From positions 1 through 47,409 of IMG/VR virus record IMGVR_UViG_3300038566_000182: a stretch of DNA of 47,409 nucleotides; one strand, given 5' to 3'. The notes beneath the pieces were generated by a model. The model worked only from the letters and a program-made list of their open reading frames with translations. It had not been told where the DNA came from and did no database searches. Numbering within the stretch: the stretch's first letter is position 1; every line of letters starts with the position of its first letter. Position numbers and translations under genes: made by a program. Positions 33,363-41,350 of the stretch are shown here, piece by piece. Origin of the DNA: a virus.

Positions 33363-34325
33363 TTATATATTAGCTATATCTAGATTAAGTATATCTTTGT
33401 AGAAGAGTTCGGTGTTGCCACTTTCTAGTAAGGATGTACCGGTGTATTTGTATGCTTTGTATTTGGATAAAATTTGTTTTTCTTTTTGTCGGCAGTCTTC
33501 CCCGTTAGGGAATTTCCATACGTGAAGGACCTCAACTACGTCACGGTCGGTACTACTAAAACGTTTTAAAACATTCTTTTTATTGGTAATGCCTATTTTA
33601 TAGGCGGTGCCTGATAAAACAGAAACATAGTATAAGTAACCAGGTTTGTCAGATTGAAACCCACAAGGAGAGGAGCATTTAGGACAACCCCCTCCTCGTA
33701 GTAAGTTATAAACTTTAGTTTCTTGGTCTCCGTGTACAGGGCAGGTAAAAGTTACAATTTCTTTTCTTTTGTAAAACTGTTTGTTTGATGCTATGGTAGT
33801 TTCTGGTGTACGTTTATATAAGAGGTTTTGTAAAAACTCTTTACTGCGTAGGTTCATGCCGCAACTAGGGCAACCTTGTCCTTGTAAATGATTTTTTACT
33901 ACTTGAGTAAACTTTCCGTGTTCAGCACAAGTAATAGTAAACTTGTCTTTTTCTATATTACTGAAATTAACAGGTAATATGTAGGTATACTTATAGTTAT
34001 GTACGTTGTTTGCTTTAGTAATAAAGGTGTCATCAAGGTATTTAGATTTATTGCACATAGATTTAAATGATCCAAGATTAGGCCTATACTGGGCGTTGCC
34101 TACTTGTTGTTTTGCTCGTTTTTCGGAAATTTTCCCGCACTCTTTACATCCTCCGGAAGGGGAGGTATAGTGAGTACGTGGGTCAGTAGTAAATACTCCA
34201 TGACTACGGCAAGTTATAGTAACTTTACTACGTTTGCCTTTGTAGTCACTTAGCAAGTAGATAAACCTGTTTTTGTGGGTTTCTTTACTTTTAGTTATAA
34301 ACCAAGTTGTTGATAATGCTTTCAT
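33363..34325 (-). CDS. Free-standing GIY-YIG-type homing endonuclease with three zinc-finger-like repeats, 320 aa
   Basis: A shorter relative of the endonuclease at 18475-19620. Repeats CRSHGVFTTDPRTHY, CAEHGKFTQVVKNHLQGQGC and CPVHGDQETKVYNLLRGGGC each continue to a CxxC pair; the third has lost the Pro and His of the consensus. The C-terminal nuclease domain reads YLYYVSVLSGTAYKIGITNK, then EKQILSKYKAYKYTG, with the Glu expected of GIY-YIG nucleases, and ends NTELFYKDI. AGGAGTTACCC precedes the ATG. It is a separate gene between the primase-like gene and a tailed gene, with no sign of an intron around it. Confidence 0.75.
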   Translation of the reverse strand: MKALSTTWFITKSKETHKNRFIYLLSDYKGKRSKVTITCRSHGVFTTDPRTHYTSPSGGCKECGKISEKRAKQQVGNAQYRPNLGSFKSMCNKSKYLDDTFITKANNVHNYKYTYILPVNFSNIEKDKFTITCAEHGKFTQVVKNHLQGQGCPSCGMNLRSKEFLQNLLYKRTPETTIASNKQFYKRKEIVTFTCPVHGDQETKVYNLLRGGGCPKCSSPCGFQSDKPGYLYYVSVLSGTAYKIGITNKKNVLKRFSSTDRDVVEVLHVWKFPNGEDCRQKEKQILSKYKAYKYTGTSLLESGNTELFYKDILNLDIANI

Positions 34326-34345
34326 TGGGTAACTCCTATGTGATA

Positions 34346-36616
34346 TTATAGAGTAAACATCCTTTCAACTTGCTTAAAGAGAGTTTCTTCCAGCCTCGAT
34401 TGAGGCATAGGGAATTCCCAATATTCGTTGACGTCGGTGATGCCTTGGATGATGTCATCGTAGTTGGCACCTAAGTCACGCATGTGGTAGGCCATACGGA
34501 TTAAAGAACGTGAGCCAGCACCGTGAGGTGCGTTGTAGGCGTAAGTGAATGTCGTCTCAGGGTCGTTTAGTTGCGTTTGGGCTTGTTTAGATGAAGGTAG
34601 GACTTTAGAACGAGTTGACTTCTCTTTTGCTGTAACTAAGTAGTCTTTAACCGGGATTGGAGATGCGTCGGTTACGGAATATAAGTTACGGTCTGGGTAG
34701 GCGTAGAAAATTTGCGATTGAGGAAGGGGGTCGACTTTAAGGGCTAGGTCTTGGGCGATTGCTCCGTAGAAGGCTTTCCAAGTAGTGGCGTCAATGTCGA
34801 CTACTGCGTCTAGTTCTAGAAGGATACGGAACTTGAATTCGTTGTCTGGGTCGGATGTTAAAGAAATGTGGTGGTTGAAACTAGATAGCATGAAACTAGT
34901 CTCCTCGGCAGTAAGGGCGGAGTCATCGATGTCAAGGACAAGCCACTTAGTACCGCCAAGGATGTGGTCCTTGCCTCTGGTGTTGTCGCGGAATCTAAAT
35001 GGTGAGAAGGCAAAGGCGCCTTGGAAGATGTCGGCAAGACGGGGGAAAGTGGTGTCGGCAACTTCGTAACCGTAGACGGTGGTAGCCGCGATGTTCTGCT
35101 TGGCGTTGGAAATTAGGTCGTGGTCGCCAATGGCGATGGCTTGGTCTAATTGGGTAAGGTCGATTGGCTTGTAGCTGATGGCAAGGTTGTCGGTCTTAAC
35201 GATTAGTTCGAATAGGATGGCAGCGCCGTCTTCAACTATAGAGTAAACACCTTCGGTGTCGTAGGCATTGGCAAGGTTTACAAGTTCTTCTAGTTTAGAT
35301 TTGCTAGTGGAGAATACGAATCCGCCTTTCTTCAAGTCGTGAAGGGAAATGTTGGCGGTACCGTCGGATTGAACACATGAATGGGCGTAGTCGACGAATT
35401 GCTCGTGTTTGGCTTTGTTTAGGTGGGCTTCGAATTCTTCCATGTCAGATGATAGAAGTTCGCATAGACGGATAGCGTCGATGTAGTGAGAGGCTTTAAC
35501 GGTGTTAGATACGTCGAATAGGGCAAGAGCACCTGCAAGTTTAAGGCCTTTCCATTGCAAGTGACGTCTAACTAATACTGCAGTAGAGGATTGGTTAGGT
35601 AGAGTGTCAGCAAGTTCGGAGTTATAGCGTTTGTATGTTTTGAATAACTTGAATACAGAGTCGTCTACGGAGATGTCGTTGCCTGCTGTAGATAGGCCGA
35701 ATGTGGTGATGTCGTCGATTGACTTTGACATTAAGTGGCGGGCGTCTTTAGCGGTTTTCTCAAGTTGGTACTCGTAGTCGATCATGGCTTCGATAGGGTC
35801 GTCTTGGTCGGCAAAGTCTGGTTCAGGGATACGTTCGGGAGCGTAACAGAACCATGAACGTCTAGCAAGCTTGGACATGAATGCAGCCATGAACTTCTTC
35901 TTGGTTTGCTCGTCGTATAGGATTAGAGTAGGGGAAGAAACTAATAGGGCAGATACGGGTTGAGACTTGATTTCCTCAGAACGGTGTTCGGCACCTTTGG
36001 TGTATTTGATTTCCTTGTCGCCAACGTCGTATAGTTCGGATAGGGACTTGATGTTTTCCATCATGTCTTGGTTGTAGGCAAGTTCGTCAGCAAATTCGCC
36101 AGAGTAAAGGAAACCGGCGGTAGTCGAGTTTTTTCCGATGTCGTTGACGTGTTGGATGAAGCCGGGACCGGTTGTCGGCATGATGTCGATTGGCGGTAAA
36201 GGTTCACGGTATTGCTCGTAGACTGCGGGTTCGTCGGCAGGCTCGTCACCAGCAGCGGTTGCTTTAGATATAGCGGCTTGGTTAGCTAAGTCTTCACGAG
36301 TTTGCAGGATTGTGGTGTAGCCGTTGGAGAAACATTTACGGGCTGCTTTAACCGAGGAGTCTTTACCGGCACCTGATCCGGTAATGACGAATGAGATGGC
36401 GTTGATTGGTACGTGAGTATCGTCCCAAAGTATCATATTACGTCTAAACTGAGAGGCGTAAGTAGTTACTTGGGATAAGGCGATTACAGTTTTCATACGG
36501 TCTGGGACGGTAGAGAATGGGATGGCGTTAGTAACTTGCTCGATGTGGGGATTAATAGACGGGACAAAAGCGCCTGCATCGTCAAGGGCTTGTCTGGTGT
36601 AGTCTAGCATGTTCAT
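34346..36616 (-). CDS. Fused P-loop ATPase / archaeo-eukaryotic-type primase-like protein, 756 aa
   Basis: The N-terminal part is a DUF3987-like P-loop ATPase: Walker A at 78-87 (ITGSGAGKDS), then GFLYSGEFADELAY and a S-S-P-T-L segment near 230. The C-terminal part looks like an AEP-type primase: WLVLDIDDS near 563 with the D-x-D pair, NHHISLTSDPDN followed by KFRILLEL (the T-S-x-S ... F-R-x-x-x-x-L pattern), and SQIFYAYPDRN. The order, ATPase first and primase second, is opposite to the common primase-helicase. N4 has a primase of about 76 kDa among its replication genes; this may be its counterpart. AAGGAACCCTA precedes the ATG. The overall replication role is likely; the priming activity is inferred. 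Confidence 0.65.
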   Translation of the reverse strand: MNMLDYTRQALDDAGAFVPSINPHIEQVTNAIPFSTVPDRMKTVIALSQVTTYASQFRRNMILWDDTHVPINAISFVITGSGAGKDSSVKAARKCFSNGYTTILQTREDLANQAAISKATAAGDEPADEPAVYEQYREPLPPIDIMPTTGPGFIQHVNDIGKNSTTAGFLYSGEFADELAYNQDMMENIKSLSELYDVGDKEIKYTKGAEHRSEEIKSQPVSALLVSSPTLILYDEQTKKKFMAAFMSKLARRSWFCYAPERIPEPDFADQDDPIEAMIDYEYQLEKTAKDARHLMSKSIDDITTFGLSTAGNDISVDDSVFKLFKTYKRYNSELADTLPNQSSTAVLVRRHLQWKGLKLAGALALFDVSNTVKASHYIDAIRLCELLSSDMEEFEAHLNKAKHEQFVDYAHSCVQSDGTANISLHDLKKGGFVFSTSKSKLEELVNLANAYDTEGVYSIVEDGAAILFELIVKTDNLAISYKPIDLTQLDQAIAIGDHDLISNAKQNIAATTVYGYEVADTTFPRLADIFQGAFAFSPFRFRDNTRGKDHILGGTKWLVLDIDDSALTAEETSFMLSSFNHHISLTSDPDNEFKFRILLELDAVVDIDATTWKAFYGAIAQDLALKVDPLPQSQIFYAYPDRNLYSVTDASPIPVKDYLVTAKEKSTRSKVLPSSKQAQTQLNDPETTFTYAYNAPHGAGSRSLIRMAYHMRDLGANYDDIIQGITDVNEYWEFPMPQSRLEETLFKQVERMFTL

Positions 36617-36625
36617 TAGGGTTCC

Positions 36626-36901
36626 TTATAAAAAGATTTCAGGGTGGGTTAGATGTAGGTTAGCTACGTCGGGGTAAGAGTCGAAGCGGTAGTGTTCACG
36701 GCTAAGTAGTAGGGCAATGCCTTCAGGATTTTCAGTTAAGTCCTCAACGGGGAAATGAAGAGAATGCATATGGGTTATGTCGGAAAAATTGCATTGGCCT
36801 CTAGAAAAAGTTTTACGGCCTAAGCAGATGTATTTGTCAGAGGTTATCTGGTACAGTGAAAAACGTTTTTCTAAAGTACTACAAACTAGTAGATAGTACA
36901 T
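36626..36901 (-). CDS. Small tailed protein ending THPEIFL, 91 aa
   Basis: Tail codons CCT GAA ATC TTT TTA TAA. The N-terminus MYYLLVCSTLEKRFSLYQI is a beta hairpin; similar openings (M-x-Y-x-L or V, then a second strand with Tyr) occur in the tailed proteins at 36910, 38795, 40478, 40705 and 43795, so at least part of this set may be true paralogues. AAGGAACCTTAT-type signal precedes the ATG. Ten bases separate it from the primase-like gene. Confidence 0.6.
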   Translation of the reverse strand: MYYLLVCSTLEKRFSLYQITSDKYICLGRKTFSRGQCNFSDITHMHSLHFPVEDLTENPEGIALLLSREHYRFDSYPDVANLHLTHPEIFL

Positions 36902-36909
36902 AAGGTTCC

Positions 36910-37092
36910 TTATAGTAGTAGTTCGGGATAAGTGTCGAGTACTTGTTGATGGGTGAGAGACGGGGTTTCTTGTGGGACTTCGATGTAGTTTGCACGTTTA
37001 TTACCTATGGTCGTCCAATAAACGTCTACATCTCTAAGCCGGTCGGTAACGTAGAACTTGTATAGGGTATCCTCATCCACGACTAAGTACAT
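36910..37092 (-). CDS. Small tailed protein ending TYPELLL, 60 aa
   Basis: Tail codons CCC GAA CTA CTA CTA TAA. I start it at the ATG at 37092, which has GGAAAG six bases upstream; a longer frame from 37137 would overlap the exonuclease by 55 bases without a signal. The protein then opens MYLVVDEDTLYKFYVTD, the same hairpin type as its neighbours, and ends with LTHQQVLDTYP before the tail. It overlaps the end of the exonuclease gene by ten bases. Confidence 0.6.
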   Translation of the reverse strand: MYLVVDEDTLYKFYVTDRLRDVDVYWTTIGNKRANYIEVPQETPSLTHQQVLDTYPELLL

Positions 37093-38786
37093 GACACTTT
37101 CCGGTTGATGGCGTGGTATAGCCAGTAAGTGGCGCAAGCATCAATACAGGCGTACTTGATGACGTGGTCTTCATGCATTTGGTCGATAGTGAAGTTGTCA
37201 GAAGAAATGCCCCAGTCGCCGAACATGTGGCCTGCTAGTTGCTTGAGGCCGGTGTTGGCTTTCCAGGTTTCGACGTGGTTCATTAGGCACTTGGCACGGA
37301 TTTGAGTGTCTTCGTAGTTTAGAGGCATACGGCCTGTGTAATAGTGGATATGCTTGAAGTCAAAACTCGCTTGTGTTCGACAGTAGGCGTTAACTACTGC
37401 CCGTCCAATAAAGGACTGCTGTATGTTTCCATACAGGCCAGACTATATCAAGATCCCAGAAGGATCGAACCTGTTTCCACTCACTTGAGTGTACTCGCAT
37501 TTCAGCGATAGTCGTTAGGCTTTTACGGATAAATCCGATTTAGCACGGTAGGTTGCCCTCGTCATTACACGTTAGGGGTTTCCCCGTTTAAGGTTCTTTA
37601 GACAATGTATTACTACATTGAATGCCTTGTTTTAATAAGAAATTAACAGTTGTTGTATTAGTGGGGTATACAAGGTTAGACGTATCTAGTAGTCCGTTCG
37701 TAGAATGAGGCCAGTCCATTAAATGTACAAACGTATCATAAGCTTTAGCAGCTTCAATAGGAGTACTGAATGAACCTAAACCAAAACGTTGTGCACGAAA
37801 GCGTATGTTAGCTACCCACTTGGTGTCGGATATCTTTGAGATACCTTTGTAGCCAGTAGTGTTGTTCTTTTTGATAGTACGTTGATTACAGATTTGTACT
37901 GACATATCCACCCATCGGCAGTTGTCGGGTGTGTAATCACCGTCGTTATCTTTACGGTCTAGGGTTAGGCCAGGCTGGAATCCAGAGGTCATAGCCCAAG
38001 TAAAGAAAGCATCAAAAGAATTTTTCCACTCATCACATATACTAATACCTTTATCTAGGTAAGGTACCTTGTGAGAGTTAGTAGCGGTTAGTTTAGTTTT
38101 GGTGTCAGCCCATATACGGTAAAGTTTATGGTCTCGGTTAGGTTTGATATTAGATACACCATTACACGAAGTACAGAATAGTTGGTTTTGTGCTTTGAGA
38201 GATACAACTGCGTCAAAATGAGAGCGACAGTTAGTACATTCAAATGTAGCCATACGTACTTTTTTGTAATAGTTTTCAGTAGGCTTTTTCATACCTAAGT
38301 CTTTAATTACCTTCATCTTGAAGGTATAGTCTGTTAATGGTTTAAGTTGTTTCATAGTGGTCCTTTACATGTGTTTGTGAAAGTATACTACGATTGTGCT
38401 TAAGGTCTTATTAATTGTTAAGCGTTATGCCAGATTTGGGTTTTGGTGGTGGTAACTAAGAAATTGAGGAGTATTTGGGCGATACGCTCGTTGTCTAGGA
38501 TAAGAACGAAGCCACTAGAGTCACTGCTTGCTGCAGAGAAATGAGTAAGGCAGGTGTGGCTTGGGTGACTAAGTGCAGTTGCGGATAATTTAGATTTAAT
38601 TTCAATAGCGCGATGTTTATTAGGTTCATTTTCAAGTTCCTTTTTGAATTGGGTGATGTCGGATTCAGAGTAACGGACTGCACACTCAAAATCGGCAGAG
38701 AATAGGTCGGGTAACTCACGAAGCCATTGGATAGCTAAGTGAGGTCGGTTGGTGGATTTGTAGGTGATTTGGGTTGGTTGTTGCAT
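37083..38786 (-). CDS. 3'-5' proofreading exonuclease of the Pol I type, split by a group I intron (216 aa after splicing)
   Basis: Two exons: 38421-38786 and 37083-37367. Exon 1 carries Exo I (FSADFECAVRYS, D-x-E) and ends in TQIWHNA; exon 2 begins SFDFKHIHYYTGRM and carries Exo III (DHVIKYACIDA, Y-x3-D). Joined, the junction reads WHNASFDFK, a perfect Exo II motif, and the frame runs on for 216 residues. Without splicing, exon 1 stops at a TAA directly after the Ala codon. The product is a DnaQ-fold exonuclease of the kind normally fused to the N-terminus of a family A polymerase; here the polymerase domain is a separate gene 4.4 kb downstream. TAAGGATCCAT precedes the ATG. The exact splice points are inferred from the motif and the U/G rule. 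Confidence 0.85.
37368..38420 (-). ncRNA. Group I intron in the exonuclease gene, carrying a homing endonuclease
   Basis: 1053 bases lie between the two exons. The 5' exon ends in U (AACGCT) and the intron ends in G (ACAAGCG), as group I introns require. The core is visible downstream of the endonuclease: GACTATC at 37507-37513 (minus strand) pairs with the ATAGTC of AAGATATAGTC at 37441-37451, giving P7, in the AACGACTATC / AAGATATAGTC context known from T4 td-type introns. AACGGGGAAACCCC and the following GCAACCTACCGTGCTAAATC fit the P4-P6 and R regions. The intron is inserted at the Exo II codons, a conserved catalytic site, the usual choice of such elements. Confidence 0.85.
37588..38355 (-). 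CDS. Intron-encoded HNH homing endonuclease with AP2 domain, 255 aa
   Basis: Domains in order: a zinc-ribbon-like part with two CxxC pairs (CTNC near 35 and CTSC near 57), an HNH nuclease (LDRKDNDGDYTPDNCRWVDM, with the Asp-Arg-x-x-x-x-x-Y-x-x-x-N-C-R-W pattern), and an AP2-type DNA-binding domain (GYKGISKI, KWVANIRF, GLGSFSTPIEAAKAYD). It should cut intronless copies of the exonuclease gene and so drive intron spread. AAAGGACCACT precedes the ATG. It lies wholly within the intron, between the 5' splice site and the ribozyme core. Confidence 0.88.
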   Translation of the reverse strand: MKQLKPLTDYTFKMKVIKDLGMKKPTENYYKKVRMATFECTNCRSHFDAVVSLKAQNQLFCTSCNGVSNIKPNRDHKLYRIWADTKTKLTATNSHKVPYLDKGISICDEWKNSFDAFFTWAMTSGFQPGLTLDRKDNDGDYTPDNCRWVDMSVQICNQRTIKKNNTTGYKGISKISDTKWVANIRFRAQRFGLGSFSTPIEAAKAYDTFVHLMDWPHSTNGLLDTSNLVYPTNTTTVNFLLKQGIQCSNTLSKEP

Positions 38787-38794
38787 ATGGATCC

Positions 38795-39043
38795 TTACAG
38801 GAAGAGTTCAGGATGGGTGTCGATGGTAGGAAGAGTAGGGGATGAGTATATTACGGAGTCTATTAACCAATGAGAGTCTCCAGTGAATTTCTTTTCCCAA
38901 GGTTCGTCGGTTACTGTCGATAGGCATTCAGCGAAAGTGCTTTCCCAAGTACACTTACACTGGGTGTAAGGGATACCGTCTCTTACTTGGAGGATTAGGT
39001 ACCGCATAATAAGGGAATCCGGGTCGTAGAGAACGTAGTACAT
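38795..39043 (-). CDS. Small tailed protein ending THPELFL, 82 aa
   Basis: Tail codons CCT GAA CTC TTC CTG TAA. Opens MYYVLYDPDSLIMRYLILQV, the hairpin type shared with 36626-36901. The last part, SSPTLPTIDTHP, is Pro-rich and not helical, so the tail does not depend on a preceding helix. AGGAGTATCTA precedes the ATG. It lies directly upstream of the split exonuclease gene. Confidence 0.6.
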   Translation of the reverse strand: MYYVLYDPDSLIMRYLILQVRDGIPYTQCKCTWESTFAECLSTVTDEPWEKKFTGDSHWLIDSVIYSSPTLPTIDTHPELFL

Positions 39044-39052
39044 TAGATACTC

Positions 39053-40468
39053 CTATAAGTGAGTGGCGTTGATTAAAGATTTACGACTCCTCGAAATTGC
39101 CACGTAGTATAAGTTTAGCTCGGCTATGGCAGAGATGTCGAACTTTAGGTCGGGCTTAACCCGCTTGTGAGTGATAAGGTCGGAGATGGCCTCGTTCATG
39201 TCGGGAGCAAGAGTGACTTCGTCGGCTTCAAGGCCTTTCATCGAGTGGGCAGTACCTAACATGTAGGACTGGTTTGCCTTCTCGTGGCGTTTGGCTTCTC
39301 GATGACAAGCAAGGATTTCGGATTTTGAATAACGTTGGATTAGCTTGATGGCATTGGTTAGGGAGATGTCGTCGGAATGAGTGTCGAGTAAGTAGGCGTT
39401 TAGGGTAGGGTAGGTTGGCTTGAGTTCACGCATGTGCTCGACGTAATGGTCGATGTCGGCCTGTAGGTGTTTGAATTCGGGGTTCTTGATGAAGCCTTGG
39501 TATCGGAAGGAACAGACTAAAAGGGGAAGGTCGAAGATCTGGTCGGCTTTACGGGTTAAGCCGTAAGGAATTGACTGGGCGTTAAGTTCCATCATGTGGG
39601 CGATTAGGTAGGAATTGGTACGGGCGATGAAAGCTCGCGAATTGATGGTGGTGTCGCGTAAAGGGATGCCTTCGAATCGCATGTCTGGATTTAGGTAGGA
39701 TTGGCAGAATTGCTCGATGCGTTCGGCGATATGGTCGGCAACACGGAAGGACTGGGACATAGGCATTAGGTGGCCTTGACCTTTCATGACTTCGAAGCAA
39801 TTGATGGTATGGTTGAAGGTGTAAATGTTCTGGTATGGGTCGCCTACCATTACTTTCTTGGCTGAAGGTAGGAGTTTGAAGATTTCGAGAGTAACTTCGT
39901 TAAGGTCTCCGGCTTCGTCTAGCATGATTAGGTCGAATGGGTCGTATTCGATTTCGCCGTGGGCTAATTGCATGTGGAATAGTTTTAGGTAGAAATCGTG
40001 GGTGCATTCGATAGCGCCTGACTCCATTTGCGATAGGAATGAATTACCTAAGACCGTGTACGATGAGGGAAGATCGTGGTGGATGGCGAAGTCGGAGAAG
40101 GTTAAGTAACTAGATAAGCAGAATTGCTTGAAGTAATCGATGAATTCAACTTTTTCCTCGTAGATTAGAGTGTTTGGAAGTTGTCGGTAAGAGAAACGTC
40201 CTAGTTTAAGTTTCTTCTCGCGTACAGTTGGGCCGTAGGCTAGGGAGTGGGTGGTGGAGCAATGGACAGAAGAAGGGAAACGTTTCTTGGCGTCGGTGGC
40301 AATGGCCTTGTTGTAAGCTAGGTAGAGGCCGTTGGTGCAGTTGGTTGCTTTAGCTAATTCAGTAAGTAGTGTGGTCTTACCCGATCCCGCTACAGCAGAT
40401 ACCATGGTAAGGCCGTCGTTAGATTTGATGTGAGAGATGATGTCGGATTGTTCAGGTGTTAGTTGCAA
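39053..40468 (-). CDS. SF1 DNA helicase of UvrD/Rep type, 471 aa
   Basis: All superfamily 1 motifs are in order: Walker A at 27-32 (AGSGKT), motif II near 190 (LIMLDEAGDL), motif III GDPYQNIYTF, motif IV SQSFRVADHI, motif V AHSMKGLEADEVTL and motif VI YYVAISRSRKSL. It is compact, without the large 1B/2B insertions of UvrD, as in Dda- or Fbh1-like phage helicases. N4 has a comparable helicase in its replication block. Start codon is TTG at 40468 with AAGGACTCTCC before it; no ATG fits. It should unwind DNA at the phage fork or in recombination. Confidence 0.85.
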   Translation of the reverse strand: MQLTPEQSDIISHIKSNDGLTMVSAVAGSGKTTLLTELAKATNCTNGLYLAYNKAIATDAKKRFPSSVHCSTTHSLAYGPTVREKKLKLGRFSYRQLPNTLIYEEKVEFIDYFKQFCLSSYLTFSDFAIHHDLPSSYTVLGNSFLSQMESGAIECTHDFYLKLFHMQLAHGEIEYDPFDLIMLDEAGDLNEVTLEIFKLLPSAKKVMVGDPYQNIYTFNHTINCFEVMKGQGHLMPMSQSFRVADHIAERIEQFCQSYLNPDMRFEGIPLRDTTINSRAFIARTNSYLIAHMMELNAQSIPYGLTRKADQIFDLPLLVCSFRYQGFIKNPEFKHLQADIDHYVEHMRELKPTYPTLNAYLLDTHSDDISLTNAIKLIQRYSKSEILACHREAKRHEKANQSYMLGTAHSMKGLEADEVTLAPDMNEAISDLITHKRVKPDLKFDISAIAELNLYYVAISRSRKSLINATHL

Positions 40469-40477
40469 GGAGAGTCC

Positions 40478-40708
40478 TTATAGGTATAGTTCGGGATGGG
40501 TGTTAGGTAAGTCGGAGATGTGGTCGAAGTCGGCTTCGTGGGTACGAGAAGTAAGGTACGATTCAGAAGAAAGTACTGCTTTAGGCGCACTAAGGGCTAC
40601 GTCTAGGTTCTTGAAGGAAAAGTGGTCTCTAGTTACTAGTCTAGGGTTGCCGTTGTAGACTAAAGTGTACTTTCCCTCTGAGGTTGAGTAAAGGGAGTAA
40701 CGGCTCAT
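40478..40708 (-). CDS. Small tailed protein ending THPELYL, 76 aa
   Basis: Tail codons CCC GAA CTA TAC CTA TAA; the only member with Tyr in the penultimate position. Opens MSRYSLYSTSEGKYTLVYNG, a beta hairpin as in its relatives, and the tail is preceded by DFDHISDLPNTHP. The ATG is in the stop of the previous tailed gene (ATGA), with GAGGA in that gene's tail codons acting as ribosome binding site. Confidence 0.6.
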   Translation of the reverse strand: MSRYSLYSTSEGKYTLVYNGNPRLVTRDHFSFKNLDVALSAPKAVLSSESYLTSRTHEADFDHISDLPNTHPELYL

Positions 40709-41001
40709 AGGAAATCCTCGGGGAATTGGGCAATTAGGTGGCGCTTGATGTAGTATAGCGAGTAGGGAAGTCGGTAGTGGCTGTCTTCGATGCCTCGGTA
40801 GAACATTCTATGGTTAACTAGCATACTGTGGTGATATGCGTACTGGAACCTAAGAGCGTCCCATTGGTTAGTGAAGACTTGGAATATGTGAGGTGAGTAG
40901 TCGTTATGAGTGTGGATATGGCCCATATGGGTAGAGTAGACGTGTTCGGATACTTGGGTGCATTCGTAGTAGGTACCGTAACGGATTAGGTATAGTTTCA
41001 T
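40705..41001 (-). CDS. Small tailed protein ending QFPEDFL, 98 aa
   Basis: Tail codons CCC GAG GAT TTC CTA TGA. I start it at the ATG at 41001, which overlaps the stop of the previous tailed gene (ATGA); a longer frame to 41046 has no signal. Opens MKLYLIRYGTYYECTQVSEH; the body is rich in His, Tyr and Met. Three tailed genes (40998, 40705, 40478) follow one another here with overlapping stop and start codons. Confidence 0.6.
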   Translation of the reverse strand: MKLYLIRYGTYYECTQVSEHVYSTHMGHIHTHNDYSPHIFQVFTNQWDALRFQYAYHHSMLVNHRMFYRGIEDSHYRLPYSLYYIKRHLIAQFPEDFL

Positions 41002-41279
41002 AGAAGGGCCTCCGGATGGTGTTTGAGTAGGTACTTGCGAGAGCATTTGCTGATGAGGTCGTTGCGGGATTGGGCAGTGAAAATGGTGTTGGATTTAACT
41101 GTACTCTCGTAGTAGTCGTCAGATAACCAACCGTATCCAAAACTAAGAAACTTAGGGTATAGAATGAAACCAGATGGCTGGATAGCTGCAGGGAAAAAGG
41201 TAGAGTTAGTGGAATGCTTGTAGAAAATAATAGAACCGTCGTAGGGATGAACGAAAGCAGAGTAAGCTGAAGATTTCAT
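40998..41279 (-). CDS. Small tailed protein ending HHPEALL, 93 aa
   Basis: The most divergent tail of the set: codons CCG GAG GCC CTT CTA TGA, with Leu-Leu instead of Phe-Leu. The body is rich in Ser, Tyr and Phe; the end (KYLLKHHP) is helical. AAAGGACTTCC precedes the ATG. It is the first gene after a terminator-like hairpin that separates it from the metallophosphoesterase gene. Confidence 0.55.
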   Translation of the reverse strand: MKSSAYSAFVHPYDGSIIFYKHSTNSTFFPAAIQPSGFILYPKFLSFGYGWLSDDYYESTVKSNTIFTAQSRNDLISKCSRKYLLKHHPEALL

Positions 41280-41306
41280 GGAAGTCCTTTGGGTTAGTTA
41301 TAAGCG

Positions 41307-41325
41307 AACCCCCGGATTGGGGGCT
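41307..41325 (-). terminator. Terminator-like hairpin after the metallophosphoesterase gene
   Basis: On the minus strand AGCCCCC-AATCC-GGGGGTT gives a stem with five consecutive C-G pairs extended by G-T and A-T, 25 bases after the phosphoesterase stop. The tract after it (CGCTTATAACT) is only weakly T-rich. It may reduce rather than stop transcription into the next genes. Confidence 0.45.
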
Positions 41326-41350
41326 CTGATATAGCTAAGTTGGGTTTAAA

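Noticed and set aside
37451-37475. GGTTCGATCC resembling a tRNA T-loop
   Set aside because: No acceptor, D or anticodon stems around it; it lies within the group I intron.
37083-38786. Two separate broken gene fragments or a pseudogene at the exonuclease locus
   Set aside because: Both parts rejoin in frame at a perfect Exo II motif, and group I intron core elements lie between them, so splicing explains the break.
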